Shown in pieces: positions 1 to 6,037 of a DNA stretch of 8,252 nt (its first letter is position 1; each line of letters starts with the position of its first letter). A program made the position numbers and the translations under genes. The DNA is taken from positions 1 to 8,252 of the forward strand of contig JALVPH010000078.1 of NCBI GenBank assembly GCA_027031875.1, read 5' to 3'. The notes under the pieces are model-generated. The model was not told the DNA's origin. It was given only the letters and a program-made list of their open reading frames with translations, and did not search any database. This stretch comes from Candidatus Parcubacteria bacterium (GTDB lineage Bacteria; Patescibacteriota; Minisyncoccia; Phycocordibacterales; UBA1006).

Positions 1-134
1 CTTTTCTCATATTAAGACATCTCTTCGTGTTCACCGTGGGTTTTCACGAGAGAAGAAGAGAATACTAATTGGGGTTCTTTTGAGGGGGAAATAGTTGAAA
101 AGAGACCCACATATTTACCATTATGCCCAAAACA
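1..134. other. Non-coding stretch downstream of the helicase gene
   Basis: I see no gene supported in this stretch. It contains an imperfect inverted repeat, with arms at 71-81 and 98-108, a 16-nt loop, one mismatch and one G-U pair. On the helicase (minus) strand this could fold after the stop codon, but no U-tract follows it, so calling it a terminator would be weak. An ATG on the minus strand at 8-10 (reading Met-Arg-Lys) is cut by the window edge. It has no -10-like box at the spacing used by the other genes, so it is not called. Confidence 0.4.
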
Positions 135-2099
135 TCAAAAATCTAAATATGATCTCCGCTCAACTCCATTCTCGTCAACATAGGTAGGTTCCTCATCATC
201 ATACTGAATAGTGGGGATAGTATCTCCGTCATCTTCAAGAAGTTCATTGGGGATATCATGGAGAAACTCTGATGGCTCTTGCGCGAACTCTTGTCCATAA
301 ATCATTCTCCTTCGTGCATAGGAGAGGTGAAGTCGTTTCTTCGCACGAGTGAATGCAACGTAGCACAACCTCCGCTCCTCCTCTTGCTCATGTTTCTCTT
401 GTGCATCTCCACGCTCGCTCGGAAAGAGACCTTGCTCAAGCCCCGTAACAAAAACATACTCAAACTCTAATCCTTTTGATGCGTGTATTGTCATCAACTT
501 CACCTTTCCCCCACTCTTTTCCGAAGAGGAGAGGGAGTCCTGATCTGAGAGGAGTGCCACTTCCTCAAGAAAGTGTTCTAGTGCGTTCTCCATTCCATCA
601 TACTTTGAAGCATAACTCACAAGCTCCTCCATATTCTCAAGTCGCTCCCGGTCATCTTCACTCCCTCTCTCAAGGAGCAATCGAAGTCCACTCTCCTCAA
701 TAATGAAACGAATGATTTCTGAAGGTTGTTTCTCTTCTGCAGTCTTACGAATCTTTTCAAGGAGTAAGAGAAACTGTGAGTAAGATTCTCGCGCACGAGG
801 AGAGAGTTCCTCTTCTCTTCCTGCAAAAATCCTCGCGATTGATGTTTTTCCAAGTCCGCGCTTCGGAAGGTTAATAACTCGTTTCACATCAGCAAGGGAT
901 GCAGGATTAAGTGCGGCACGCAAGTAGGAAATGAGATCCTTAATCTCCTTTCTCGCAAAGAATTTCACCCCAAGCACATGGTAGGGAATTCCTCTCCGAA
1001 GAAACGCTTCTTCAAGAAGACGGGATTGTGCGTTTGTTCGAAAGAGTACTGCAATCTCATCCGGAGAAACTCCTTGCGAAAGATACTCATCTGTCTTCTC
1101 CGCTACCCAATTTGCCTCATCTGCTCCTGAGTAGGCTTCATAAAAAAGCACTTTCTCCCCTTCCTCATTCTCTGTACGAAGTGTCTTTTCTATACGCTCG
1201 GTATTCTTAGAAATGATGTGATGCGCAACAGAGAGAATGTTCTTCGTAGAGCGATAGTTCTGTTCAAGGAGAATAACATCTCCGTTCGGAAAGTGTTTCT
1301 CAAATTGGAGGATGTAGCGAGGGTCTGCCCCTCTCCATGAGTAGATATTCTGATCCCCATCTCCTACCGCAAAAAATGACCCACGATCTCCGAGGAGAAG
1401 TCTCAACATTTCATGCTGAATGCGGTTCGTATCTTGATACTCATCAACGAGAATGTACTGCCATCGCTTCTGATAGAATGTTCGAATACTCTCATCTTCC
1501 TTGAGGAGGTGGTAGGTCTTTGCGAGGAGATCATCAAAATCGAGTGAATTACTCGCTGATTTCAATTCCTCATAGCGAGTCCATACGAGCTTTGTCACAG
1601 AATGGAGTGGGTTTTCTCCCATCTGAAAATCTTTCGCAGTCGTTCCAAGTCCCTTCATTCGTGAGATGAGTGAGGAAATTCTTTTCGGTTCCCACTCTTT
1701 CGTGGAGATGTCATGATACTTCATTGCCTCTTTAATGAGACTTCGCTTATCGCTCTCATCGAGAATCGTAAAGTGCTTCGGAATTCCTAGGCGACGATGT
1801 TGCTCTCTCAAAATGAGTACTCCGAGTGAGTGGAACGTGCGCCCAATTTTTTCTTGCTGATAGAAGGAAGAAGAGATAAGGGAAGCGACTCGCTCTTCCA
1901 TCTCTCGCGCCGCTTTGTTCGTGAAAGTGAGTGCGAGAATCGCAGAGGGGGCAATGTTATGTTGGGAGATAAGATGGGTAATCCGTGCGGTGAGCGTCTT
2001 TGTCTTTCCTGTTCCCGCTCCCGCAACGACGAGAATAGGTTTGTCAATTGGAGCAAGGACGGCTCGCCTCTGTGCTTCATTGAGCTCGGGGAAGTGCAT
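135..2099 (-). CDS. uvrD: UvrD/PcrA/Rep-family ATP-dependent DNA helicase
   Basis: This is a superfamily 1A 3'-5' DNA helicase of 654 aa, acting in repair and replication-fork processing in the cytoplasm. All family motifs are visible (numbered from the chosen start): Walker A AGAGTGKT (26-33), motif Ia LTFTNKAA, Walker B DEYQD (219-223), motif III GDGDQNIYSWRGAD (246-259), motif IV EQNYRST (279-285), motif V MTIHASKGLEF (about 536-546) and motif VI RRLCYVAFTRAK (about 576-587). The start chosen is MHFPELNEAQ. It places the Q-motif directly at the N terminus and lies 9 nt after a TATACT box. An upstream in-frame Met (2153) would run through the inverted repeat and promoter. The protein is shorter than typical PcrA/UvrD (about 720 aa): after motif VI it has only a roughly 60-residue acidic tail in place of the longer C-terminal extension. 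It ends on UGA. UvrD, PcrA and Rep cannot be told apart from sequence alone. Confidence 0.96.
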   Translation of the reverse strand: MHFPELNEAQRRAVLAPIDKPILVVAGAGTGKTKTLTARITHLISQHNIAPSAILALTFTNKAAREMEERVASLISSSFYQQEKIGRTFHSLGVLILREQHRRLGIPKHFTILDESDKRSLIKEAMKYHDISTKEWEPKRISSLISRMKGLGTTAKDFQMGENPLHSVTKLVWTRYEELKSASNSLDFDDLLAKTYHLLKEDESIRTFYQKRWQYILVDEYQDTNRIQHEMLRLLLGDRGSFFAVGDGDQNIYSWRGADPRYILQFEKHFPNGDVILLEQNYRSTKNILSVAHHIISKNTERIEKTLRTENEEGEKVLFYEAYSGADEANWVAEKTDEYLSQGVSPDEIAVLFRTNAQSRLLEEAFLRRGIPYHVLGVKFFARKEIKDLISYLRAALNPASLADVKRVINLPKRGLGKTSIARIFAGREEELSPRARESYSQFLLLLEKIRKTAEEKQPSEIIRFIIEESGLRLLLERGSEDDRERLENMEELVSYASKYDGMENALEHFLEEVALLSDQDSLSSSEKSGGKVKLMTIHASKGLEFEYVFVTGLEQGLFPSERGDAQEKHEQEEERRLCYVAFTRAKKRLHLSYARRRMIYGQEFAQEPSEFLHDIPNELLEDDGDTIPTIQYDDEEPTYVDENGVERRSYLDF

Positions 2100-2136
2100 A
2101 TGCGTTCTAGTATAGTGGATGGGGCGGGTGGTGCAA
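2097..2136 (-). promoter_or_regulatory. Predicted near-leaderless promoter of the helicase gene
   Basis: On the minus strand a TATACT -10 box (2109-2114) is preceded after 16 nt by TTGCAC (2131-2136), a weak -35 element with three of six consensus bases. It is followed after 9 nt by the ATG at 2097-2099. Transcription would begin within about 0-3 nt of the start codon, and there is no Shine-Dalgarno sequence. The -35 element lies in one arm of the inverted repeat at 2123-2158. Confidence 0.6.
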
Positions 2137-2158
2137 TGTTTCCATTGCACCACCCGCC
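2123..2158 (-). promoter_or_regulatory. Perfect 16-bp GC-rich inverted repeat over the helicase promoter
   Basis: The arms 2123-2138 and 2143-2158 are exact reverse complements (GGCGGGTGGTGCAATG and its complement) around a 4-nt spacer. On the minus strand the loop reads GAAA, a stable GNRA tetraloop, as in the terminator at 3286-3311. This suggests an RNA hairpin made by minus-strand transcription arriving from the upstream regulator. No U-tract follows, so it is not a standard intrinsic terminator. Because one arm contains the -35 region of the helicase promoter, it could instead act as an operator in DNA. The structure is certain; its role is not. Confidence 0.6.
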
Positions 2159-2214
2159 TCGCTTACTCACCAGTCATAACTCAATCCTACCACCAGCTTA
2201 TTAATTCATAATTC

Positions 2215-2266
2215 ATTACCAAATTTTCACTACTACTAACCTATTACCATTTTCGCTACCACTAAC
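2215..2266. repeat. Imperfect 28-bp-period tandem repeat in a G-poor tract
   Basis: Two units, 2215-2240 and 2243-2266, share the ordered blocks ATTACC, ATTTTC, CTAC and ACTAAC. They differ by two substitutions and a 2-nt insertion. They sit in a tract where I count only four G residues on the plus strand between 2159 and 2325 (at 2161, 2173, 2196 and 2255). The unit lengths are not multiples of three, which argues against coding. Confidence 0.6.
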
Positions 2267-2311
2267 TCACCACCAATTCATCATAAACACCAACAACCTA
2301 ACATCCACCCT

Positions 2312-2347
2312 ATACCCTATTTCACGATCGTGAAATAGGGTATAGAC
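2312..2347. repeat. 36-bp repeat with perfect palindrome, copy 1 (predicted operator)
   Basis: A perfect 34-bp palindrome spans 2311-2344 with half-site TATACCCTATTTCACGA and centre CGATCG. Bases 2312-2347 are identical to 3157-3192 upstream of the PaaX/Cas2-like gene, including the non-symmetric GAC at the right end, so the copies are direct repeats 845 bp apart. Long dyads of this kind are typical binding sites for dimeric winged-helix repressors. The adjacent regulator is the obvious candidate ligand, but that is inference. This copy is about 210 bp upstream of the helicase start and touches a possible plus-strand promoter. Confidence 0.85.
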
Positions 2348-2373
2348 ATTGTGCCAAATTTATTTTATAGAAT
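2343..2373 (+). promoter_or_regulatory. Possible plus-strand promoter at the edge of palindrome copy 1
   Basis: TAGACA (2343-2348) matches five of six -35 consensus bases. It is followed after 19 nt by TAGAAT (2368-2373, five of six -10 bases), or after 17 nt by TATAGA. If active it would transcribe rightwards through the hairpin family at 2391-2540, and a protein on the palindrome would block it. The region is AT-rich, so a chance match is quite possible. Confidence 0.25.
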
Positions 2374-2390
2374 TTTATTCCACACAAAAT

Positions 2391-2540
2391 ACCCCAAGCG
2401 TAAGCTCGGGGTAGTTCATTCCACACTCAACACCACGAGCATAATTTCGAAGGTGAAATGAGTTCTGCAGAAATGTAGGTCAACGAGCTTTACTCTTTGG
2501 GTAAGCCAATGCCTTGAGTATAAACTTGAAGTAGTTTACT
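2391..2540 (+). repeat. Family of diverged hairpin repeats (possible structured RNA)
   Basis: Three related units are visible at 2391-2420, 2433-2453 and 2512-2540, with a weaker relative at 2481-2504. Units 1 and 3 align without gaps at an offset of 120: 18 of 29 bases match from 2392 to 2420 and all 11 differences are transitions. Each folds in the same register into an 8-9 bp stem with a 4-nt loop (GTAA, ATAA, ATAA). Stem changes C-G to T-A at two positions preserve pairing. Several remaining pairs are G-U only if the plus strand is the RNA. After the hairpin, units 1 and 3 share GTAGTTYAYT. A separate 8-bp hairpin with a bulged base lies at 2487-2506. Confidence 0.4.
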
Positions 2541-2640
2541 GAATTCAAAGAGGAATTTTATGACTCGTATCCAAAAATGTTTTCCATATAAAAACACTTC
2601 GAATATAGAATCAATACGATTTTCCTACAGGGTAGGAGTA

Positions 2641-3114
2641 TTACAATTTTCCACTCGTCTTAAACATTTTGATGTACTCCTTAATTCCCAATTCTTTTAG
2701 GTACGCAAAAAATTCCTTTGGTAAATTTCGTGGACCAAACCATACACTTTTTTGAATCTGCTTAAACCCAAACAATTTGAGTTGGGAACGAAGCCAATCT
2801 CTTTTCGATCGCTCTCTCTCAGGGATGTCGAAAATAACGAGCATCATACTCCTCTCCTTCTTATTGTGAGAATCATTGAGATGAAAATATCGATAGAGAT
2901 TCCACCTTTTCTCTCGGTAATACTTTCTCCCTTCTCTAGTGATAACCCACTTCCCGTTATGATATTTAGCAAGCCCTCTTTTTTTGAGAGAGTAGAGTGA
3001 TTTACTCACCTGTCGGCTCGAATAATCTCCATCAATCGCAGCGTGAATAATTTTAGAGCCTGAACGAGTTGTGAGGAGAAGAGCAAGTATTTTCAATATC
3101 CTCGGAGCGTCCAT
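2641..3114 (-). CDS. PaaX-like winged-helix regulator with a Cas2-like domain
   Basis: This 157-aa protein has two parts. Residues 1-70 look like a winged helix-turn-helix, with recognition-helix region SSRQVSKSLYSLKKRGL and wing YHNGKWVITREGRKYY. Residues 89-157 match the Cas2-like ferredoxin fold of the PaaX family: MLVIFDIPERERSK, then LFGFKQIQKSVWFGP, the Cas2 'D...Q.SV' pattern, with the Asp96 equivalent of the Cas2 active site present. Proteins of this type are often annotated as Cas2 in Patescibacteria. No CRISPR array or cas1 is visible here, so a DNA-binding transcription regulator is the better call. The ATG at 3112-3114 was chosen because an extended -10 (TGG TACTAT) lies 9 nt upstream. 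The same frame stays open to an ATG at 3318, but that extension would run through the palindrome and end in the terminator. Likely self-regulated through the palindrome at 3157-3192. Confidence 0.8.
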   Translation of the reverse strand: MDAPRILKILALLLTTRSGSKIIHAAIDGDYSSRQVSKSLYSLKKRGLAKYHNGKWVITREGRKYYREKRWNLYRYFHLNDSHNKKERSMMLVIFDIPERERSKRDWLRSQLKLFGFKQIQKSVWFGPRNLPKEFFAYLKELGIKEYIKMFKTSGKL

Positions 3115-3132
3115 ACTAATCACATAGTACCA
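3112..3132 (-). promoter_or_regulatory. Predicted extended -10 promoter of the PaaX/Cas2-like gene
   Basis: On the minus strand TGG-TACTAT forms an extended -10 (hexamer at 3124-3129) that ends 9 nt before the ATG at 3112-3114, which predicts a nearly leaderless mRNA. There is no good -35 at 17 nt; TTGCTT occurs at 22 nt, next to the palindrome. A protein bound to the palindrome immediately upstream could control this promoter. Confidence 0.55.
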
Positions 3133-3156
3133 CATACCATACATAAATAAAAAGCA

Positions 3157-3192
3157 ATACCCTATTTCACGATCGTGAAATAGGGTATAGAC
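3157..3192. repeat. 36-bp repeat with perfect palindrome, copy 2 (predicted operator)
   Basis: This is identical to 2312-2347. Its perfect dyad here is 30 bp (3158-3187), centred between 3172 and 3173 on CGATCG. It lies about 30 bp upstream of the -10 box of the PaaX/Cas2-like gene, a natural position for an autoregulatory operator. It lies beyond the operon terminator at 3286-3311, so it belongs to the regulator's own transcription unit. Confidence 0.85.
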
Positions 3193-3285
3193 TTTTGTGT
3201 TATGGTGTTGTGTGTTGGATACAGGAGGGAGATTTGAGCGAACACCCGGTTTTGCCTTTACCTCATTTTTCAAGTTCCTCATAGC

Positions 3286-3311
3286 AAAAAAGAAGCTTTC
3301 GCTTCTTTTTT
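3286..3311 (-). terminator. Rho-independent terminator of the NlpC/P60-acidic protein unit
   Basis: An 11-bp stem (arms 3286-3296 and 3301-3311) reads on the minus strand as GAAGC-GAAA-GCTTC flanked by A and T runs. It has a GNRA tetraloop and ends in a run of U. It lies about 30 nt after the stop codon of the small acidic protein gene, so it ends transcription coming from the right. The A-run on the other side means it could also work on the plus strand. Confidence 0.85.
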
Positions 3312-3342
3312 TGTCCAACCATTACTTTTCCTAAGAGGCTTC

Positions 3343-3723
3343 TTAGGTTTCCGTCTTCTCGATAGCATCGCCAGCTACTTCCTCATCATCCTTCCCTTCG
3401 CCTTCCTTCTTCTCACTCTCTAATCCTGCCTTATGGAAATTCATAAGTTCTTCTGCGAGATAATCGTCAAAGTCGGGGAGATAGTCGGCAATAAACTTCG
3501 AAAGCTCTTCTGGGCTTGGGTTCTTGCTCATAAGCTCATCGAATGCTTGCTGGGTCGTTTCACCAGCTTCCCCAAGCGCGCGAATAAGTGCTGATTCAAG
3601 GATAAGATCAGAAGACTCATCGATAAGCTTTTGCTTTTCTTCTTCTGAATACCCTGAAAAGTCGAACATTTGTTCGATAATCTCATCAATACTGAGAGAT
3701 GTATTTTTTTCGTCTTGTGTCAT
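3343..3723 (-). CDS. Small acidic helical protein of unknown function
   Basis: I do not recognise a defined function for this 126-aa protein. It is predicted to be soluble and mostly helical: it has no signal peptide, no membrane segment and no cysteine. Residues 10-100 carry amphipathic helices (for example IDEIIEQMFDFSGYSEEEK and FIADYLPDFDDYLAEELMNF). The last 25 residues are very acidic and probably disordered. It resembles the short, helical 'DUF5663-like' proteins common in Patescibacteria, but that comparison is from memory and is weak. The ATG is supported by a promoter with ideal spacing. The gene starts 31 nt after the NlpC/P60 gene and could be made both from that mRNA and from its own promoter. 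A terminator follows directly. Confidence 0.8.
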   Translation of the reverse strand: MTQDEKNTSLSIDEIIEQMFDFSGYSEEEKQKLIDESSDLILESALIRALGEAGETTQQAFDELMSKNPSPEELSKFIADYLPDFDDYLAEELMNFHKAGLESEKKEGEGKDDEEVAGDAIEKTET

Positions 3724-3761
3724 AACAATCGTAGTTTAACAAAAGTAAATAAAATTAACAA
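3721..3761 (-). promoter_or_regulatory. Predicted leaderless promoter of the small acidic protein gene
   Basis: TTGTTA (-35, 3756-3761) is separated by exactly 17 nt from TAAACT (-10, 3733-3738), which carries an upstream TG (extended -10). The ATG follows 9 nt later. The -35 overlaps the stop codon of the preceding gene. Confidence 0.55.
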
Positions 3762-6037
3762 TTCTTTAACTTATCGAGAGGGAGAACATATCTAAGCCAT
3801 CTGTCTTTCTTCGCTTTATTCATCTGACGATTGTAAGTACTCATAAAATCTCTTATTTTTACCGCAGTATTCTTGTTTTTCCTCCCTGGCCCCCCCTGAG
3901 AATCTATAAATTTTCCTCCTCCTATATACATCGCAACATGATCATTTGGAGCACCAAATAAATCACCTTCTTTGAGCATATATACATTTCCAGAACCATC
4001 ATTATTGATAACAATATATCCATTTGCCTCCTCTGCCTTATTGATTTCTATTCGATTACTTTTACAGGTATTCCCAAAGTAATCACCTGATCCATATTTC
4101 TTTGGATTCATTCCCTTGCATTTCAAAACCTCATACACAAAACCAGAACAATCGAGACAAATCGAATCAGATGGGCAAAAATCTCCACAACGTTGCATCT
4201 TCCCTTGATCGTTTTTACATTTATCATCTTTGTGTGTCCCATCTATGAGACAAGCGGTTGTATTTGAAGGAAACTTCCCTCCCTTTGCTCCATAACGGTA
4301 AGTGACATGCCCGACAAAAGATTGAGCAATATCTGAAAGTGAATAGTTAGAACCACACTTTATTCCAAACTGGTTTATTTTATCCTGTGGAGCTCCCCAC
4401 GGAGATTCAACCATAACGCACTGCTTCCCACCAATCGGTTTGGAGGTAGTATCATTTGGTGCTGGATCCCCTTCTACATTAAGAGACGCAGTCTCCATAT
4501 TATCTAACGCACCTATATCAAGAAGGTTTGGATTGACCGTGTAGAGAATTGTGTACGACGCGAGCGCGAGTATGAGACCTCCTATCGCATTTTTTATTCG
4601 TTCTTTCGCTTGGCTCTTCCCAAAAAGTGATTCTACCGTCATATACTCAATTCCCGCTACCATAATCATCACCACAGAAATAATGACAAGGGCAGAAATT
4701 GCAATACGAAAGAGGAAGTTTACATAGTCCCCGAAACGAAACTCGCGTATGTTGTCAATCCATGTCCGTCCATCTTTTGACTGCACTCCTTTAATGTTTC
4801 CCCCATTCACATCTTCAAAATCGATTGGTGCGAGAAATTCGTAACAATTCGGATCATACCCGCCAGTTCCACCATTTAAACTATCCTTATAACACTTACT
4901 ACTCGTGTCATACTTCGGAGTCATTACCTCAACTGGTTCCTCGTTTATTAAATCTCCATAGTGATGCGTTGCTCCCTCTATTGCTACAAGCTCCCAACCA
5001 TCACCACTACAATAACTTCCACTACATTCTGCAATAATCGCCGCATTATCAAATGATTTCAATCTCCACTCCTCTTTTGTCTTCGTCGATTCTACTTGAA
5101 AAAGATTCTTTGCTATTTTAGAAAGTGCCTCTGTTGAATCAAATTTATACTTTTCGTCTCCATCAACAACAATCTCCGTGGAGATGTAACAATCTGGTTT
5201 TCCTTGTGCGGAATAGCATGAATCCTCATTCGTCACGAGATACACCTTTGTAACATCTTTCGTAGGGGTAAGATTAATATGTTCAATTGTCTTTGATGAG
5301 TTGAGGAGTCTTACCGTAACAGATTGTGCATTTTCTAAAATTTTCATTACAAGGGTGTTTAGCCCTAAAGAGGAAATATCAATAAGGTTGAATCCTCTTT
5401 TCCTTCCCTGAAAAGTGATGGAGAGTTTCTGCCCCTTACATTTTCTCGTATCTATTGAAAGAACATTGTCTGCGTGAATGAGTTTTTGTTTGTTTAGGAA
5501 TTTGACCGCACCTTCTTTCTTTAGACTATTTTTACACGCATCAAAATCTCCAACTAGACTATCGTGAATCATATTTCCATCTACATCATAAACGCACAAG
5601 CGTATCTTCCTTCCATTTTGTGGTTTGGTTTGGTCGAAAAAAGAAACACTTATCTCTCCATTATCATCAGGGGTATCTACCGCGACAAATGCCTTTGATT
5701 GAGTATTTTGATTAATTGGATTATAACTGGAATAATCATCTCTCAGAACCTTTCTCTCACCTTTAATTTCTTCACAAGATTTAGGTTCGGAACTGTCTTC
5801 AGTATGGGATATTGCGTACGTGATAAAATAATCATGATAAAAGGTGCTATTAGCCTTTCTTTTTGCAAGATTTTTTCCATAGACAATATACCATATTCCA
5901 TCTGTTGTGTGGCTCCCATATGCTATCCTTGATACAGATGGGGTTGTATTCGCGGATACATTTTCTACACTAGTAATATTGAAAAGTAAAACTAAGATAG
6001 CTATAATAACGGAAGTGCGTTTAAAAGTTTTCTTCAT
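3755..6037 (-). CDS. Exported NlpC/P60 hydrolase fused to a VirB2/TrbC-like membrane pair
   Basis: This 760-aa protein is predicted to sit in the cytoplasmic membrane and cut peptidoglycan. An N-terminal signal peptide (MKKTFKRTSVIIAILVLLF, cleavage probably near VSA-NT) leads into about 400 extracellular residues with many cysteines. I recognise no domain in that part. Two membrane helices follow (about 440-464 and 482-500). They are joined by a basic loop (GKSQAKERIKNA), which fits a cytoplasmic loop, and carry the VirB2/TrbC-like ending TILYTVNPNLLDIG. The C-terminal part (about 565-754) is NlpC/P60: YRYGAKGGKF, then catalytic Cys630 in DCSGFV and His700 in NDHVAMYIGGG. About 35 residues rich in cysteine are inserted just before the catalytic motif. 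The topology puts the hydrolase outside. The ATG at 6037 was preferred to the GTG at 6055 because it fits both the signal peptide and a TATACT box 8 nt upstream. The role may parallel VirB1-like wall-opening enzymes of type IV secretion, which is inference. Confidence 0.85.
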   Translation of the reverse strand: MKKTFKRTSVIIAILVLLFNITSVENVSANTTPSVSRIAYGSHTTDGIWYIVYGKNLAKRKANSTFYHDYFITYAISHTEDSSEPKSCEEIKGERKVLRDDYSSYNPINQNTQSKAFVAVDTPDDNGEISVSFFDQTKPQNGRKIRLCVYDVDGNMIHDSLVGDFDACKNSLKKEGAVKFLNKQKLIHADNVLSIDTRKCKGQKLSITFQGRKRGFNLIDISSLGLNTLVMKILENAQSVTVRLLNSSKTIEHINLTPTKDVTKVYLVTNEDSCYSAQGKPDCYISTEIVVDGDEKYKFDSTEALSKIAKNLFQVESTKTKEEWRLKSFDNAAIIAECSGSYCSGDGWELVAIEGATHHYGDLINEEPVEVMTPKYDTSSKCYKDSLNGGTGGYDPNCYEFLAPIDFEDVNGGNIKGVQSKDGRTWIDNIREFRFGDYVNFLFRIAISALVIISVVMIMVAGIEYMTVESLFGKSQAKERIKNAIGGLILALASYTILYTVNPNLLDIGALDNMETASLNVEGDPAPNDTTSKPIGGKQCVMVESPWGAPQDKINQFGIKCGSNYSLSDIAQSFVGHVTYRYGAKGGKFPSNTTACLIDGTHKDDKCKNDQGKMQRCGDFCPSDSICLDCSGFVYEVLKCKGMNPKKYGSGDYFGNTCKSNRIEINKAEEANGYIVINNDGSGNVYMLKEGDLFGAPNDHVAMYIGGGKFIDSQGGPGRKNKNTAVKIRDFMSTYNRQMNKAKKDRWLRYVLPLDKLKNC

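Larger units (their letters stand above)
2159..2640. other. Long gene-free intergenic region rich in repeats and hairpins
   Basis: No convincing coding region lies between the helicase and the PaaX/Cas2-like gene. From left to right it holds: a nearly G-free tract (2159-2325) with an imperfect tandem repeat; the first copy of the 36-bp palindromic repeat (2312-2347); an AT-rich stretch with a possible plus-strand promoter (2343-2373); a family of related small hairpins (2391-2540); and a small 5-bp inverted repeat (2624-2636) just after the regulator stop codon. The longest plausible small ORF (GTG at 2351, about 36 codons, plus strand) has no recognisable protein features. Confidence 0.6.

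Noticed and set aside
1..10. Start of another minus-strand gene (ATG at 8-10)
   Set aside because: Only three codons are visible and the -10-like box seen before the other genes is missing.
135..137. UGA read as glycine (Gracilibacteria-type code), extending the helicase by 40 codons
   Set aside because: The frame after the UGA stays open to a TAA at about 12-14, but none of the Gly-containing genes here uses in-frame UGA, which would be expected to be frequent under that code.
2100..2153. Upstream Met for the helicase at 2153
   Set aside because: It would place the start inside the inverted repeat and translate the promoter; the Q-motif follows directly from the Met at 2099, as in the family.
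2311..3192. CRISPR array or CRISPR locus suggested by the Cas2-like gene and repeats
   Set aside because: There are only two copies of the repeat, 845 bp apart with a gene between them, no regular spacers, and no cas1 or other cas gene; the hairpin units at 2391-2540 are diverged and irregularly spaced.
3115..3318. N-terminal extension of the PaaX/Cas2-like gene up to an ATG at 3318
   Set aside because: The frame is open, but it would translate through the palindrome and the predicted -10 box and start within the upstream operon's terminator; the extra residues look like no known domain.
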